Source of the DNA: Stromatinia cepivora | Lineage: Eukaryota > Ascomycota > Leotiomycetes > Helotiales > Sclerotiniaceae | Length of the DNA: 64,000 nt | Direction of reading: 5' to 3' | NCBI GenBank assembly: GCA_014898415.1 | Contig: RCTD01000043.1 | Location: 1-64,000 of the forward strand | Translations under genes and position numbers: made by a program | Shown: positions 27,242 to 37,859 of the stretch, piece by piece | Position numbering within the stretch: position 1 is the first letter of the stretch | Layout: each line of letters starts with the position of its first letter | The notes under the pieces: generated by a model | The model's input: only the letters and a program-made list of their open reading frames with translations | What the model was told of the DNA's origin: nothing | Databases searched by the model: none

Positions 27242-27407
27242 TATTAACTTTTGATACAGAAAGTAATAGTATTATTGATTATATAAATTGAACTAAGGAT
27301 TTATAATTCTAATAGGAATAGAATTGAGATTATACCCAAATATGGTCTGTGCATCATTGTGATCACGTGACCTCAATTCTAATCCTATGATGGCCTCAAT
27401 TCCAATA
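27242..27407 (-). repeat. 5' LTR of inner copia, 166 bp
   Basis: It keeps the least mutated middle of any copia LTR here (CATCATTGTGATCACGTGAC). The outer end is CCAATA and the inner end TATTAAC. Confidence 0.92.
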
Positions 27408-28189
27408 TATATCAATATTAATATATAATGAAGATAAAGATAATAATATCCAGAAAACAAATCAAGAATCTTCTTTCAAGGATACTTTAGATATCGAATT
27501 TATCATTTCAAAGATTCTAATTTAAGAATCAATTTTTACAGATCTTGAATTTATATTAAAAGAAAAATTTAAGATTATTTTAAATTTTGTTAATAAGTTT
27601 ATTTCAATAAAATCAGAAAATGAAATAAATCTATAATCATTTGAAATTAAATAAAAAGATATAATAGATCTTGAAAACGAATCTTTAAAATATTTAATAT
27701 AAAAACGGAAAAAAGATATAAAATAAAATTCTAAAGGAAAACAGGAAAATAAGATTATAAAGATATTGATTGCAATATCTATATAAGTCAAAACTTAACA
27801 AAGTATAAAATATATTATAATTACAATTCTAATTATTTATAAAATGAATCTTTATATTAAAAACAAGATTGTTTTAGATTTCATAATTTTATTAATAAAT
27901 ATAGACAATACAGAAAATATAATATATTCAGCCGAAAAAGTTCTGGGAATCAAAATATCAAGAATTTATAAGAAAATAATATCGGATCGAAAACATTTTA
28001 AAAAATGAAAGGAAATTATTCAAAAGGAAATTATATCTTTAATTTAAAATGATATTTGAGAAGAATATATACTTCTTAAAAGAAATAATCTAGTTTTGAC
28101 GAAATAAATATTTATAATTAAGATCAAAGATAACAAGATAAAATGATTCAAAGCAAAATTAATAATTCAAAGATTTAATTAAATATTAA

Positions 28190-29528
28190 AAAAAGATTAC
28201 AACGAAATGTTTATATCAATAATAAAATTAGATATACTTAAACTATTCCTAATTATTACTGTAAAGGAAAATTTGGAATGCTTATATTTCGATATCAAAA
28301 ACATCTTTACTGAATCGTATTTAAAGGAAAAGATTTATTTCGAATCATTTTAAAATATCAAAATCGAAAAGGGATATATACTACAAGCCTTATAAAGTCT
28401 ATATAATTTGAAGCAAACTGAAAGGGATTAGAGTTTATTATTGAAGAAAGAGCTTTTAGATATAAACTTTATACAAAATTTGGTAGATCTATATCTGTAT
28501 ATATCCAAAGATCGTAATATAATATTATTAATATATATCAACAATATCATTATTGCATTATATATATTATTACAAATTATTTGATTCGATGAAAAGTTAT
28601 TAGCCTATTTTAATATTAAGAATTTAAAAGAAATTAATAAAATCCTAAATATTAAAGTTATTCGTGATAGAAAAGTATATATATTAATTATAAATCAAAA
28701 AGAATATTTCGATATTATATTAACTAAATATAATATTATATATAAACAATACCAAATCAAGAAATTATCAATAATAAATTATATCTATCTTCGATTAATA
28801 ATCGATAACAATAAATTAATAGATATAAATAAATATCAATAACAAATAGGAAATATAATTCATTTAATAATATATATTCGATCAGATATAATATTTTTAA
28901 TTAAAAAACTTTTATAATTTATAGCAAAATCAATAAAACATTATATTATAACTTTGAAGAATCTAATACGATATTTATAATCAACAATCAAACAAAAGTT
29001 ATAGTTCAGATTAAAAAAAGTATAATCTGATATTTACAAAGAATATAATATATTTGATAATATAATAAAAGTATATACAAATGCAAATTGGGTTAATGAT
29101 AAATATAACCGGAAAAATATTTTAGGAAAAATTGTGATATTCTATAAAGATCTTATATTATAAATTAACAAGAAACAAATATCTATAATTATTTTTAATA
29201 TAGAATCAGAATATATTGTAATAACAATGTTTACCAAATAAGGAAAATAGATTATATAAATACTCAAAGATTTATTCAGATCAAATTATATTGAAAAGAA
29301 TAAAGATACAGTTCAAATATTTGATAATAATCAAGATGCTTTAATTTTAATTAAGAATCTATATTTATATAAACAATTCAAATATATAAATATCAATTAT
29401 TACTTTATTAAAGATTTAATAAAAAAGAAGAAAATCGCTATTAATTATATCAATATATATAATATAATTATCAATAGAATAATAAAGCCTTATATAAGGA
29501 TTACTTTCAAAAGATTCAAGAAAATGTT
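28190..29528 (+). pseudogene. Outer copia reverse transcriptase and RNase H remnant
   Basis: A long run of recognisable copia RVT_2 and RNase H peptides: LECLYFDIKNIFTESYLKEK, YINNIIIALYI (YVDD lost), NIKNLKEINKILNIKVIRDR, IIHLIIYIRSDIIFLI, ANWVNDKYNRKNILG, ESEYIVI, then AINYINIYNIIINRIIKPYI. The reading is interrupted at 29528 by the gag-only element and resumes for about 50 bp at 33395-33442, just before the 3' LTR. Confidence 0.8.
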
Positions 29529-29678
29529 TGTGACGAACCCAACAAACGTTTAGAGATCAATCTTAGAATTAAAAGCTATAAAGCTAAAGAGAGAGTGCTA
29601 CGAAGTTATATATATGATCGATTCGAAGTTTAGTATTGTATTAATTTGATTAGATGCGATTATATGTATCTTGTAATA
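29529..29678 (-). repeat. 3' LTR of gag-only element copy 1, 150 bp
   Basis: Starts TGTGACGAACCCAAC and ends with the decayed TGTAATA (intact copies end CGTGACA). Confidence 0.9.
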
Positions 29679-29747
29679 CTATCCTCCTTTTTTGAAGAGT
29701 TTGTTTCGAATTCATTTTAAATGAATAATTTAAATACAAAATAATCA

Positions 29748-30890
29748 TTAATTGTCTTCTTCTAAAAATACTTGATGCGAAATATATATCACAATTAATG
29801 AATATATATTCATTGTACTATATACCTTCTCCAAGCAATCTTCAAAATATCGGTTATTGATTATCTCTTTTAGGTTTTTATTATTGTTGTTTTCGGGTTC
29901 AATAATCAATATAATAATCGGAATAGATTCTTATTAATCTCGAACTCTTTGATATAGATCTAACAAATAGATTTATATTTAATAAAAGATATTTTTATAT
30001 TATATATATTTATTTTATTTATACAAAAAAATTCTTTTAGAAAAAGAAAACTCGGGTATTCGTATACAGAGTAGAATCAAGGTACAATTAGGTTTATTTA
30101 ATTGAGTATTAAAAGAGCTAAGGGTATCAATAATATTAAGGTTGTTAATATTCATTGAATTATGATTTCAAGAATGAAATGGATTCTATAATATATATAG
30201 GGTTTTAGATTTACTAGAATGGAATGATATAGGGAATCCATTTGTTATACGAGTAATTAGTTGTTATATGATTTGAACAAAATCGGAATAAAAATAAAGA
30301 GGAGGAAGTTGTTGAAAAAGACGATTTCTAAAAGTAATATTGAATTTATTGCAAAAGATTAAGATTTTATTCGAATTGGGTCAATTCTGATCTTTAGTTT
30401 TATAAAGAGTTCTTTCGAATTTTGTAATATAGGTATATAAAAAATCGATTCTTTGTTTGAAGATAAATAACTTATCTTCGATTTCTTGGATTTTATTCGG
30501 ATTGTTGTAAATATATATGAATTGATTCAAGATTGTTGTATAATTTAAAGGAATGTTTTGATTAAGAAAAGAAAACTAAGATAGTATTATAATTTGTATA
30601 TAAAATTCAAGATTAAGATAAATATAGTAAAATTGAATTGTAGAATTGCTGATTGTAGTATTATCTATTTATAGTTTTGCTTGAATCGAGGGAAATTAGA
30701 TATCGAACTTTTAAAAATTATTATTAAATTTTTCAGGATTAGGGAGAAAGAGTTTTGGATAAGAAGGAGTATAAGTAATAGGAGTATATTCGAAAATCAA
30801 AAAGTATAAAAATAAGATTTCATTTCGTTGATGAATCATTTTATTACGAAGTTCTGTAATTGTAAGGTTTATCGAATCGTAATCTATAGT
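29748..30890 (-). pseudogene. Gag-like gene of gag-only element copy 1, decayed
   Basis: Minus-strand peptides in order: INLTITELRNKMIHQRNEI (about 30885), NPNKIQEIEDKLFIFKQR and DFLYTYITKFERTLYKTKDQ (about 30500-30380), FRNRLFQQL (about 30310), and near the end NRYFEDCLEKVYSTMNIYSL with HQVFLEEDN before a stop at 29748-29750. The middle peptides are typical of the Ty3/gypsy capsid domain (Retrotrans_gag). The length is about 380 codons, and a few CAA-to-TAA type stops break it. No zinc knuckle was identified. Confidence 0.7.
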
Positions 30891-31054
30891 TTAGAAATTA
30901 AGGGTAAGAAAAAAGACAATATTTTCGAATAATATCAAAAAAATTCATATGTAAACGAAAGAATAGAAGCGATATGTTTAGATAAGAGTAAGCGGAATGT
31001 GCATGAGTATATATAGATGTTATTCCATTTCTTATCTGAAAGAGTTTTTAATAA

Positions 31055-31134
31055 TATAACGAATCCAATAAATGTTTAGAGATCAACCTTAAAATTAAAA
31101 GCTATAGAATTAAAAAGAGAATGCTACAAAGCTA
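31055..31134 (-). repeat. 5' LTR of gag-only copy 1, left part (split by pogo)
   Basis: 80 bp starting TATAACG (decayed TGTGACG). It ends in the TA that was duplicated when pogo inserted. The remaining 70 bp are at 33320-33389, which gives the full 150 bp. Confidence 0.88.
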
Positions 31135-33317
31135 ACCGATTTCCCTACATCATGCACGACCCCACATCTTGCACGCACTTTTAATTTTATAAAATATCAA
31201 CCACCATAGACGGATATAGCGATGATATACCTTCAGAGGCCCGTATAAAACTTGTATTAACTCAAATTAAAGGGGAAGAGTACTTTAAATATATTCAAAT
31301 AGCAAATTTCTTCAAAATCAATTGTTCAATACTCTTTCAATATTATAAAAACAAAACTATCTTCTACAGTATCATATATATTGAAACTCATCAATCTCTT
31401 TCAAAAAAACAAGAAGAAACTTTAATCGATCAAATTAATAAATTGATATAAAGATCTATATCTCCTACAAACTGTATAATCAAAAACCTTGCAGAAAAGA
31501 TTATAGGTTGCTTTTTAGGGAAAAACTGAATAGCAAATTTTGTGAAAAGGTATAAAACATATCTTCAAAATCGATATCTCCGATATATTGATAATTTATA
31601 TATGAAAACTGATAATATTACTATATTTGAGTATTTTTATAATCTAATTTGAATTATTTTGTATTATTATTAAATTTTATTATTTAAAAGAATTATACTA
31701 ATATTTCTCTTTTTTTCATTTAGTTAATAAAAGTAATTACAAAATATAATATATTATTCAAGAATATATACAATTGAAATAAAAAGGACTTTATAATTAA
31801 TCTAGGAAGAATTATGAAAAGGATAATGAATATTAATGTATATAATTATGATAAAACTACGAAAATTAGGCAAAATAAATCGAAAGAGTTTATCACCCTT
31901 TTAACATGTATATATACCGATGGTACAACTATTCTATTTATTTTAATTTATAAAAGGGAATCTAGAGATTTACAGGATATATGGGTTGATGAAATAGAAA
32001 TAAAGAATCAAATTTATTTCGGAGTTTCAAGTAATGAATAATCGTTGAATATATTCGACCTTATCTAGCTTAATAAAATCTTTCAATATTATATTTATTC
32101 AAAAACAAAGAAAGGATATTGTTTATTAATTATAAATGATCATTCTAATTATATGAATATAGAATTTATATCGAAATGCAACAAATTGAAAATCATTTTA
32201 TTGATTTTCCCTTTTTATTCTATATATCGATTCCAATCTCTTGATATAAACTACTTCCTTTCCCTTTCGACGAATTATAATATAGAACTCAATAATCTAA
32301 TATACAAAACGAAGATATCGTTGGAATATCGAAATATAATTTTTGAATAATATTTAAGGTTACTTAAACTCAATCTGCTATTATTTATAATATCCTAAAA
32401 TCTTTCGAAAAAATCAGCATTTATTTTATAAATAAAAACATTATTATTCGTAATATCAAACCAAAGTAAACCCCTACATCACTTATATCAATACAATTCA
32501 CAAAAAATAAAATAAAAACATTATATACAATTAAAACTCTTCATTACTTCAAATTAAAGTTTCACCTTAAACAGAATCCCGATATCATTTAGAAGCTTTT
32601 TAAAACCATATTTATATATATAATTAATATTAATATTCAATTATATAAAACAAAAAATCTAAAAGAAACTTTGAAAATCGAAAAAAAGAAAAGAATCTAT
32701 TTTAAATATTTAAATCTAATAAAAAAAAAAGACGGAGATGCTTTTTTATATTCCCTTTTGCAAATCGAAAAAACTAGAATTTATCAATCGATAAAAGTAC
32801 TAATTATTAAACAAAAGAAGGAAACTAAAAAACAAAAGAAAATCGAAAAGAAAGTTGAAAAGAAACAAAAGAATAAAGCGATTAAAGAAAGGATAATACA
32901 AAAGGAAATCGATCATCAAATTGTATATAATACCAAAGAGGGGGTAAAAAAAGCTTGGAAATTATTAATATTTTTATTAAAAAAATACAAATAATTCAAA
33001 AACGTTTTTTTATTATAAATCTAATATCTTAAGAAATTATAAAGAATTATAATATTATAAAGATTAATAAATCAATAATAGAAAAAGGAGGGGAAGTATT
33101 ATATTCAAAAATCGGACGATATATTAAGGTTTCATCGAAATTGAAAATGTAAAGGTTTTTTAATTCTATAGAATAATATTATATCTCTTTATTACTCAAA
33201 AAGAATTATAACTTTATATCTTATAATTTATAATTAATATCGAATTTTGAAGTGATTGTAATAGGAATATGAGGGGCGTACAAGATATGGGGTCGTGCAC
33301 GATGTAGGGAAATCGGT
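31135..33317 (+). mobile_element. pogo/Fot-type Tc1-mariner DNA transposon, RIP-inactivated
   Basis: A 2,183-bp element with terminal inverted repeats of about 42 bp (starting ACCGATTTCCCTACATC on each strand) and a TA target duplication (31133-31134, 33318-33319). The repeats differ by a few transitions. The interior encodes a decayed DDE transposase on the plus strand. It lies inside the 5' LTR of the gag-only element and is therefore the youngest insertion of the nest. Confidence 0.93.
31205..32994 (+). pseudogene. pogo-type transposase remnant (HTH plus DDE)
   Basis: Plus-strand peptides: an N-terminal DNA-binding part with KLVLTQIKGEEYFKYIQIAN and NCIIKNLAEKIIG (CENP-B-like HTH), then FITLLTCIYTDGTTILF and LQDIWVDEIEIKNQIYFGVS (31850-32030), then LLIINDHSNYMNIEFI (about 32120-32165), LIFPFYSIYRFQSLDINYF (32190-32250) and a lysine-rich C-terminal coil ending at 32994. 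The second catalytic Asp, expected in LLxDGH, reads IND here, a G-to-A loss. The start codon has become ATA (about 31209). Confidence 0.8.
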
Positions 33318-33319
33318 TA

Positions 33320-33389
33320 TATATATGATCGGCTCGAAGCTTAGTACCGTACTAGCCCGATCGGACGCGATCACGTGTATCTCGTGACA
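33320..33389 (-). repeat. 5' LTR of gag-only copy 1, right part (split by pogo)
   Basis: 70 bp of GC-richer, unmutated LTR ending ATCTCGTGACA, the direct continuation of 31055-31134. Confidence 0.88.
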
Positions 33390-33442
33390 ATGTTAGGATT
33401 AGTAATCTAAAAGAATCGAATAGGATATCTTCAATAAGGGAG

Positions 33443-33608
33443 TATTAGAAATGAAGCCATTATAGAATTAAAATTGAGATTATATAATCACAATGATACA
33501 CAAATTATATTTAGGGATAACTTTAATTCTACTCCTACTAGAATTATAGATCCTTAGTTCAATCTATATAATCAACAATACTACTACTTCCTGCACCAAA
33601 AGTTAATA
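33443..33608 (+). repeat. 3' LTR of outer copia, 166 bp
   Basis: Starts TATTAGAA (decayed TGTTGGAA) and ends TTAATA. It is followed by the target duplication TAATA. Confidence 0.92.
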
Positions 33609-34592
33609 TAATATAATAATATTATATATAATATTAAAATATAAATTCTTAATCTTCAATATTGAGTGTATAAGGTATAATCTTTTTATATATCTTTTCC
33701 GAATTCTTTTATATATTAATACTTTATTCTTATTCGTTAATTTGAATAAAGATTTATTATTCTAATTATCTTGATTAATATAATAAAGATTCTTTATTTC
33801 GAATAATCCTAGTATTCGATTAATTTAAAAAATTTTTAAATTTAATCAATAGATGATATTAAGATGATAATCTTTATTATTAGTATATTATATAAAAAGA
33901 GTTTCTTTAAATTCTGAAAATAACAAAATAGTATATTGTTATCTTTATACTTGGGCCTCACTTACAAATCACGTATATCTAGTTCCAAACCTAGATTAAT
34001 GATCGTAACATTTTGATAATTAATAATGAATTGCAAAATATAATTAGAAGATATAATAATAAAATAAATAAAAATAAATATTGAGGTTTTATTAATTCTG
34101 AAAAACAATATCGTTTTATAATTATATTCAAAATAAATACTAAACTAAAAAGGAGATAGTATTATATCGAATATAATATAATTATATTATAATATTATAT
34201 AATTAATAAAATCTTTAAAATTTTGAATTCAGTTAAAAAGAAGATTATATTCATTAATATTTCATATTATTAATTATTATACAATACGATATTATCATAT
34301 CAATCCCATTGAATCTTTACTTAACCTTTAATAGAAACTATTATAGCCTTTCTATCAATCCTTAAATCATTTCCATATGATCTGAGATTATAGCGGCGTA
34401 ATAGTAACCGTTGTGCAGCCTATATCTCTAAAACTCTATATAACTATTTACCATCACACACTTAATCAAATTCATAAATCTCAATGCCATGACTGGTTCC
34501 ATCTGTTCCTCTAATTCAACCTCCGACAAAGTAAGTTTTTAAGTTGTTGGTGGGTGAGGAAACTGAGATCTTCACTTCACCTACCACCACAA
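33609..34592. other. AT-rich edge and isochore boundary, no gene
   Basis: AT-rich DNA runs to about 34,300 and then turns to balanced composition within roughly 100 bp. One GC-richer relic (33950-34010, with GGGCCTCACTTACAAATCACG) sits in the AT part. The last 200 bp are the 3' flank of the next gene. Confidence 0.6.
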
Positions 34593-35599
34593 TTATATTC
34601 TCGACCTTACAGGCATAACACCAAAGCTCTCCCAGAACTCTCTCGAGTCATAACATCGTCCCAAGTCATCCATCGATCTTGGTAAAGCTCTCACATTGTT
34701 TTCCTTCATTAACTCACCAACCCATTTTATTTGCCTATCCTCCATCTTTCCATCTCCAGTTTCCTCATCAATTTCACCAGCATACCCCAAGATCAATGCC
34801 CACCAATCATAAACCATGAGATCGGTCAACATCTAATGACGGTATCAGTAAAGAATGAAATAAAAATGCAGAAGACTCACGAATCTTTGACCCTTCGCCT
34901 TTTCCCAATTGCCAATCACACCGACCACCCCTCTCGAGACATCAAGTCCATGTATCATGTGTAAACTTTTCTTACTGTTCAACATCTCCTTTGAGCCAGC
35001 TACGCGCTCAATCCAGTGCTTTGCATTCCTTTCACCACCCCATAATCCACTTAAATTGAGCACACATCCACCCAATCCAAGAAGCTCATCTTCAGCGATT
35101 GCTCTATCATTAGCAATATCATACAATGAGTGGCGAGTAACCCATTTACTTTGACCTGGAATATCAAAGATTCCTGTACTTCCCAATTGGATGAATTGAA
35201 ATGATAAATTTACGTTGCATCCAAATGAGTTTGTGGAATGTATATCCGAATACTGCTCAACGAGAGATCGTGATTGTCCCTTTCCTTTTAGAGGAAAAGT
35301 GATCAAAATACTCCTTGCAGTTGGAACGTTACACAGCTGTTTTCGGTTTTCATCGCTATCTTCTAGGCTAAAGCGAAATTTATACGTCCCATCGCGACCG
35401 GAGGTAGTAGTAGCGGCATACTTTATTCCCTTTTGTTGAAGAAGTGGGATGAGAAAAGTTGATGTCCACCCCGCTCCTAGGATGAGAAGCTCGACGGTTG
35501 AATTTGAGTCTCTTGACTGACGGGGCAAATTAGCACCTCCTCCCTGAGATGTATTAGAAGACAAAGATATATTTGAAATATCTACTAAGTACTCACCAT
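34593..35599 (-). CDS. NAD(P)-binding Rossmann-fold protein, 301 residues
   Basis: Proposed exons: 35597-35599 (the ATG alone), 35543-34881 and 34832-34593. The introns are 35596-35544 (GTGAGT to CAG, 53 bp) and 34880-34833 (GTGAGT to TAG, 48 bp, branch CTGAT); both fall in phase 0. Without the first intron the ATG meets a stop four codons on, and the long frame has no ATG of its own near its start. The N-terminus holds the dinucleotide-binding turn LLILGAGWTS (residues 20-29), followed by a beta strand with SILITFP and a block GCVLNLSGLWGGERN. This layout is that of YeeZ-like, extended-SDR-like proteins of unknown substrate. The substrate and any pathway cannot be told from the sequence. It lies between the isochore boundary and the kinase gene, same strand as the kinase. 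Confidence 0.78.
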
Positions 35600-36332
35600 C
35601 TTTGATGTTCTGCGGAAAGATCGTAGTTATAATTGTGTTGTAGCAAATTGTTGTAAAGCTTTTGTAGCTGGGGAATTTGTTGATGTGTCAATGTTCAAAT
35701 AGTGATGACGTGATTGAAAATTAGAATTGAAACTTAAATCCAGGTCAAGATGATGTTTAGGATTCTGCACGTCTCATAGATTTTCATGTGTATATTTGAA
35801 AGATTAAATGTCAATTCGTTTACGCTCAGAAATGGGAACTACAAGAGATGCGGAAAGTTGTTTTAGAAGTGGTAAGTCACGTGAGAATTCAGATGCGGGG
35901 AAAAGACATTGAAATACTTCTGAAAATACTTCTGAAGAACATCTATTCGAAGGAAAGAGATAACTAAAATCATTAACCTTTTTCAATTACACAATTGCAC
36001 ATACCCGAATACCAATCTATGAAAAACCAATCATTCGAAAGTCCCAATTCCCACCCATGATAAAATCCATAATCGCCGCACATAATCGCCGCCAACTTTT
36101 TCCTCATTTCCTGGTCTTCTACTCCTTGAAAATAACGCCAATAAACATATATGTAATCTACCAATTTGATCAAGATCTAGAGTATTTCTTCATCCGTAAT
36201 ACAGAATACCCAATGAAGACTGAAACGCCTCGGAGTGCTCCCAAGGCAACTCCAGATACAGAATGCCAGACTCTCACCGAAAACGTCGCTGCAGACTGTA
36301 AGATATTCATTCTCATTGGTAGTAGCCCAAAT
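35600..36332. other. Intergenic, no gene seen
   Basis: This stretch is the 5' flank of the Rossmann gene and the 3' flank of the kinase gene. Only short frames without family features occur. Confidence 0.6.
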
Positions 36333-37859
36333 TCAAGTTGCCACTTTGTTCTGATGCATTTCTAAAAATCCATTCGAATCCAATAAACTTTGACTTGCAA
36401 CATAACTAAATCCACCAAAAGGATTATCCTCATTTGCAGAAGACGCACTCCATGGTACACCATTGTGACTGGTAATTACAGGACTCAAAGAGAGCTCAGT
36501 GAAATCTTCCGCAAAGTTCTCCGCGAGTTCCGGATCTGTGATAAATGGTTTAATGGGTGCTTCGACTTCTCTTTTTGCGAGTTTCTGCCAATCAATACGG
36601 CGAAAGAATCGATGTTTTTTGATAGTGATTAAGTCCTTAGGCATGTGAGATCCGAGTCTTTTGTTTGGTTCCTTGCGAAGAAGACGAGTCAACAAATCTT
36701 TGGCATCTGGTCCAAGAAAATAAGGCATAGCAAGCTTTTGCTTTGTAATTCGGTCCTGTATAATTTTATTATTCTGGCCTTGAAAGGGTGGGCTGCCAGT
36801 CAATAAGTCGAACCCAAGAGCACCAAAAGACCACCAATCGACAGCCATTCCGTATTTTTGACCAAGAATAATTTCAGGTGCCATGTATTCAACAGTCCCC
36901 AACAACGAGTTGCATTTATCATTTTCGTCAACGGCGACTTTGCTTAGTCCGAAATCGGTGAGAAGTAAATGACCTTCGGCATCCAGCAGACAGTTTTCCG
37001 GTTTGAGATCGCGATAGACAACTCCAAGGTTACGATGAAGATGCTCCAAAGCCAAAACCATCTCCGCCATGTAAAATGAAGCGACTTCCTCCGAAAACAT
37101 ACGGTCTCTTGCCAGGTGAGTGAATAATTCTCCTCCCTGTGCATATTCCAAGATCAAGTATAATTTCTCGTGGTCCTGGAATGCATAAAATAACTTGACG
37201 ACGAAGGGATGTCGGTTTACGCTTTCGAGAATGCTTCTTTCCGTCTTTGTCTGCTCCACCAATCTCTTGTGAACTGTCAGAGATGCCTTTTTGAATTGTT
37301 TCTGAGCGAACAATGTCCCTGTTGTACGTTGCTTAACCAAAATGACAGTCCCAAATGTTCCCTTTCCTAAACATCGTAAAGATTCGAAGTCATCTGCAGC
37401 CATCTTTCTCGCAATAGTATCCTGGACCAAGCCTCCTTCGATTGCACCCAACATTGGCTCTTCACGCACACTTTCACTGACAAAATCGTGTTCCAAAGGG
37501 ATCTCGTAAGTCGTACTATCTGATCGTTCATCATCGCTCAAGTCGTCAGATGTCGTTGCTGTACTGCTTTGTGGTTGAGATTGAAACCGGTTGCGCACCA
37601 GAGAATTTGTTCTGGATTCGTTCTCTAAATTCAGGATATCGAGTTGTAGCTTCATCTGACTAATGCCACCCATTCCTGGAGAGTTGAATGGTTTCAATGA
37701 AGGGCTGCAATTTGCGCTGACAACATCACTGATTTTTGGGTTGTATCGTGCTGGAGTATTGCAGCCATAATCGGAATCTTCATCTCCTGAAGCAGCAGGA
37801 GTTTGAAACCCTCGAATTGTAGTTATGGCTGATTTCTGTTGTGTCTGTGATTGATTCAT
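36333..37859 (-). CDS. AGC-family Ser/Thr kinase, S6-kinase type (Psk1/Ypk3-like), 508 residues
   Basis: A single-exon gene. The catalytic domain starts near residue 155 with LGKGTFGTV (glycine loop), VVYRDLKPEN (catalytic loop), LTDFGLSK (DFG near 302) and an activation segment NSLLGTVEYMAPE whose Thr is the expected PDK1 site. The C-terminal extension ends with NPFGGFSYVA (about 480), a match to the S6-kinase hydrophobic motif FxxFS/TY that TORC1 phosphorylates. The N-terminal 150 residues are Ser/Asp-rich and probably disordered (GDEDSDYGCNTP). In yeasts Psk1 and Ypk3 phosphorylate ribosomal protein S6 under TORC1 control; the same role here is inferred from the domain and hydrophobic motif. 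The start ATG is followed directly by MNQSQTQQ, and no upstream in-frame extension is needed. A purine hexamer repeat lies in the promoter. Confidence 0.9.
   Translation of the reverse strand: MNQSQTQQKSAITTIRGFQTPAASGDEDSDYGCNTPARYNPKISDVVSANCSPSLKPFNSPGMGGISQMKLQLDILNLENESRTNSLVRNRFQSQPQSSTATTSDDLSDDERSDSTTYEIPLEHDFVSESVREEPMLGAIEGGLVQDTIARKMAADDFESLRCLGKGTFGTVILVKQRTTGTLFAQKQFKKASLTVHKRLVEQTKTERSILESVNRHPFVVKLFYAFQDHEKLYLILEYAQGGELFTHLARDRMFSEEVASFYMAEMVLALEHLHRNLGVVYRDLKPENCLLDAEGHLLLTDFGLSKVAVDENDKCNSLLGTVEYMAPEIILGQKYGMAVDWWSFGALGFDLLTGSPPFQGQNNKIIQDRITKQKLAMPYFLGPDAKDLLTRLLRKEPNKRLGSHMPKDLITIKKHRFFRRIDWQKLAKREVEAPIKPFITDPELAENFAEDFTELSLSPVITSHNGVPWSASSANEDNPFGGFSYVASQSLLDSNGFLEMHQNKVAT

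Larger units (their letters stand above)
21908..27407 (-). mobile_element. Ty1/copia retrotransposon (inner), same family, inserted in inverse orientation
   Basis: A 5,500-bp element with 166-bp LTRs (21908-22073 and 27242-27407) and a perfect target duplication TATAT (21903-21907, 27408-27412). It interrupts the outer copia between its integrase and RT. On the minus strand 27241 back to about 24200 aligns with 18908-21907 of the outer copy, so the two make a 3-kb inverted repeat. The RT motif YIDD survives near 23100-23115, unlike the outer copy. Stops occur throughout. Confidence 0.93.
29529..33389 (-). mobile_element. Gag-only LTR retrotransposon (TR-GAG-like), copy 1, carrying a pogo insertion
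   Basis: A perfect target duplication ATGTT (29524-29528, 33390-33394) flanks it. LTRs are 150 bp: 29529-29678 and 31055-31134 continued at 33320-33389, the right one being split by pogo. Without pogo and its TA duplication it is 1,676 bp, identical in length to copy 2 at 60169-61844. A purine tract (minus strand) beside the left LTR puts its sense on the minus strand. The 1,376-bp interior encodes only a gag-like protein on that strand. There is no room for pol. Confidence 0.9.
18742..33608 (+). mobile_element. Ty1/copia retrotransposon (outer), split by two later insertions
   Basis: Outer LTRs of 166 bp each (18742-18907, 33443-33608) are flanked by a perfect target duplication TAATA. Removing the inner copia (21908-27407) and the gag-only element (29529-33389), with one target duplication each, leaves about 5.5 kb, the same size as the inner copy. 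Integrase peptides (FDITKSFLKS, about 20955) precede RT (28190 on) and RNase H (to about 29520), the copia order. The RT motif YVDD has become YINN (about 28530-28545) through G-to-A changes, so the enzyme would be dead even without its stops. Confidence 0.93.

Noticed and set aside
33937..34010. 74-bp GC-richer block with TGTTA and TAACA ends as a solo LTR
   Set aside because: Too short, and the flanking bases show no target duplication.
1..34300. Mitochondrial origin of the AT-rich DNA
   Set aside because: It is filled with nuclear LTR and pogo elements with target duplications and RIP-type transitions.
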